A DNA stretch of 64,000 nucleotides from Neobacillus sp. PS3-12. Its GTDB lineage: Bacteria; Bacillota; Bacilli; Bacillales; Cytobacillaceae. Shown one piece after another: positions 62,698-64,000 of this stretch. Position numbers and translations under genes: made by a program. Numbering within the stretch: position 1 is the first letter of the stretch; each line of letters opens with the position of its first letter. The stretch covers positions 186,001-250,000 of the forward strand of contig NZ_CP133268.1 of the NCBI RefSeq assembly GCF_030915385.1. Reading direction: 5' to 3'. The notes under the pieces were generated by a model, which made no database searches, was not told where the DNA came from, and saw only the letters and a list, made by a program, of their open reading frames with translations.

Positions 62698-62886
62698 TCA
62701 ACAAACTGCTTTTTCACCTGCAATAGCTAAAATAATTTTTCCAACGGCAAGCGGGGTGAACATCACCTTATTAACAAAGATGTCCGAGAAAATTTGGAGC
62801 TGGCAATTTTTCAACCACTTCAACAGAAACCCGATAATATGGCTTGTAAAATTCCTCCTAAATCCAAGCTGGTTAAATCTTACCAT
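62698..62886 (-). pseudogene. Possible gene remnant upstream of the ABM gene
   Basis: The minus-strand C-terminal part FVNKVMFTPLAVGKIILAIA-GEKAVC is protein-like, but no start with a ribosome binding site was found and the region before it is poor. Low certainty. Confidence 0.25.
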
Positions 62887-63124
62887 ATATTATTGAAAAA
62901 TTCTGTAAATTATATCTCTTCAATAAAATTTCATTTACAAGTGGAATCGGATCCAAAAGAAATCCGTATAATAATGTATCAAATCTTGAGCTAAAGGATC
63001 AGGTTAGCGACAGAAGGAACTATCAGCAATTAGGTAGAACTTATTGGTAAATCACTATTCGTTGTACTTACCCCTAATTAGAATAACTGGTAAATTTTTT
63101 ACTAAGAAAAGGAAGGTATCTTAA

Positions 63125-63526
63125 ATGAAAGAATTATTATTAATCCAAATAGCTGCTATCATCGTGGCAGTTGTATCGGTTGGCATTGCGGTCTTTCAAT
63201 TCTTACTCTTTTTGGGGTTGCCATTAGCGGAATATAGCTGGGGTGGAAAATATCAGGGTGTGTTACCGAAGAAAATGAGAATCATGAGCTTACCGTCTGC
63301 AATATTATTACTATTTTTTGGTTTCATTTTTTTAATCCATTCAAAAGTTCTATCAGTGGGATTCCATTTACCAACAAAATTATTTGTGATAATTATTACT
63401 GTTTTCATGGGATTAAGTACATTAGGAAATTTAGTTTCAAAAAGTAAAAAAGAGAGGTTGGTCATGACTCCTTTGGCAGGTATAACATTTTTATCATGTG
63501 TACTCGTACTTTTATATAGTAAATAA
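63125..63526 (+). CDS. Integral membrane protein, 133 aa
   Basis: ATG 63125 behind AAGGAAGGTATCTTAA. Four helices: LLLIQIAAIIVAVVSVGIAVF, LPSAILLLFFGFIFLI, LFVIIITVFMGLSTLGNLV, MTPLAGITFLSCVLVLLY, with the loop EYSWGGKYQGVLP between 1 and 2. The pattern resembles small DUF-type membrane proteins of Bacillus; role unknown. Confidence 0.75.
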   Translation: MKELLLIQIAAIIVAVVSVGIAVFQFLLFLGLPLAEYSWGGKYQGVLPKKMRIMSLPSAILLLFFGFIFLIHSKVLSVGFHLPTKLFVIIITVFMGLSTLGNLVSKSKKERLVMTPLAGITFLSCVLVLLYSK

Positions 63527-63550
63527 ATTGCAATCTAATACTTTGTGTTA

Positions 63551-63582
63551 CTGAAGGTTGGTTTCGGCAGCCTTCTTTTTTA
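63551..63582 (+). terminator. Intrinsic terminator
   Basis: GAAGGTTGGTTTCGGCAGCCTTC followed by TTTTTT, 25 bp past the stop of the membrane protein gene. One bulge in the stem. Confidence 0.7.
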
Positions 63583-63781
63583 TTGCACTAAACTGTTAGT
63601 TATACAAGTGATTCCAAATCTTACATACACTCCACCCTTTTTGTAAGGGCTAACTAGACTGAAATATTAAAAAAAACTTTCTATTCAGTATAAAACCTTA
63701 TTTTCGAACAAAATGTGGTATCATGTGAAAAGAATTTTTAGTGCATTTTTACTATCTTTTTCTAAACGAAAGGAAGTCAAA

Positions 63782-64000
63782 ATGGGGAACTTCAGTAAAA
63801 TTTTGGATAATTCCACTTATTTTCGCTTTGGGTTTGTGCTGTTTTTATTATTAAGTGTACTAATCAGCATTGTTCTTCCTAATAATGATAATTTTTTTAT
63901 GCTTTATATTATTTCTGTCATTTTTTTAGGTATTGGTTTTTATAATAAACCTGTTTTTTTGATTGTTTTAACTGTTTTGACTGTTGCTTGCAGATATTAT
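63782..64000 (+). CDS. Membrane protein, 5' part (continues beyond window)
   Basis: ATG 63782 after GGAAG. MGNFSKILDNSTYFRFGFVL, FLLLSVLISIVLPNNDNF, MLYIISVIFLGIGFYN, VFLIVLTVLTVACRYY: at least three helices in 73 residues. The rest is outside the window, so no family can be named; a membrane-bound sensor or regulator is possible. Confidence 0.55.
   Translation, partial: MGNFSKILDNSTYFRFGFVLFLLLSVLISIVLPNNDNFFMLYIISVIFLGIGFYNKPVFLIVLTVLTVACRYY

Overview
The window comes from a low-GC, endospore-forming member of the Bacillaceae. The evidence is several spore coat or exosporium genes (CotD-like, CotY/CotZ-like, an Ena-like appendage subunit, a Gln-rich coat protein), Bacillus-type housekeeping genes (a KimA-type K+ importer behind a ydaO-type c-di-AMP riboswitch, YetJ/Bax-inhibitor, a znuCBA-zur operon, PrsA, DUF3231), canonical GGAGG ribosome binding sites and AT-rich intergenic DNA. 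No genus is claimed; no rRNA, tRNA or replication origin was seen.

Layout. (1) 1-8.3 kb: TetR regulator with operator, AbrB-family membrane protein, riboswitch / unknown gene / kimA, yetJ-like gene, aldolase-family enzyme. (2) 8.8-27.2 kb: an island rich in helicases and nucleases. It holds a NERD-nuclease/SF1 helicase, a 1,621-aa SF1 helicase ending in a Vsr/DUF559-like nuclease, a minus-strand four-gene cluster (SF1 helicase with a DUF2726-like nuclease, zinc-ribbon protein, small HTH-like protein, and a three-part protein: ScoMcrA-like head, nuclease-like middle, nitrilase-like C-terminus), and a PLD/DEAH helicase translationally coupled to a MazG-like pyrophosphohydrolase. It also holds remnants: a second MazG-like gene, a decayed copy of the DEAH helicase 3' end, a 5'-truncated gene, an orphan eroding CRISPR array and a shortened DnaD-like gene. 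This looks like a defence island with turnover. (3) 27.6-37.6 kb: broken dienelactone hydrolase, CotD-like coat gene with tandem repeats, broken GH18 hydrolase, zinc uptake operon with its regulator, papain-like hydrolase, prsA, two CBO0543-type membrane proteins. (4) 37.73-40.68 kb: a complete IS21-family element with 7-bp target duplications and an extra HTH gene, inserted inside a copy of a dispersed repeat. (5) 40.9-64 kb: accessory genes, many broken or truncated, with sporulation genes at 49.6-52.8 kb, an XRE regulator with three palindromic operators, a secreted thermonuclease, and a GC-rich foreign DHFR-family gene.

Two themes cross the window. A dispersed, hairpin-bearing repeat (tail roughly CCCGTTAGTTTAAGTG followed by TTCACAA) occurs at least nine times, mostly after 36 kb, and often flanks gene fragments. 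At least five genes are split by one single-base frameshift and two by one in-frame stop, so either the assembly carries indels or this chromosome segment is decaying. The best candidate for an undescribed system is the minus-strand cluster at 17.36-22.56 kb.
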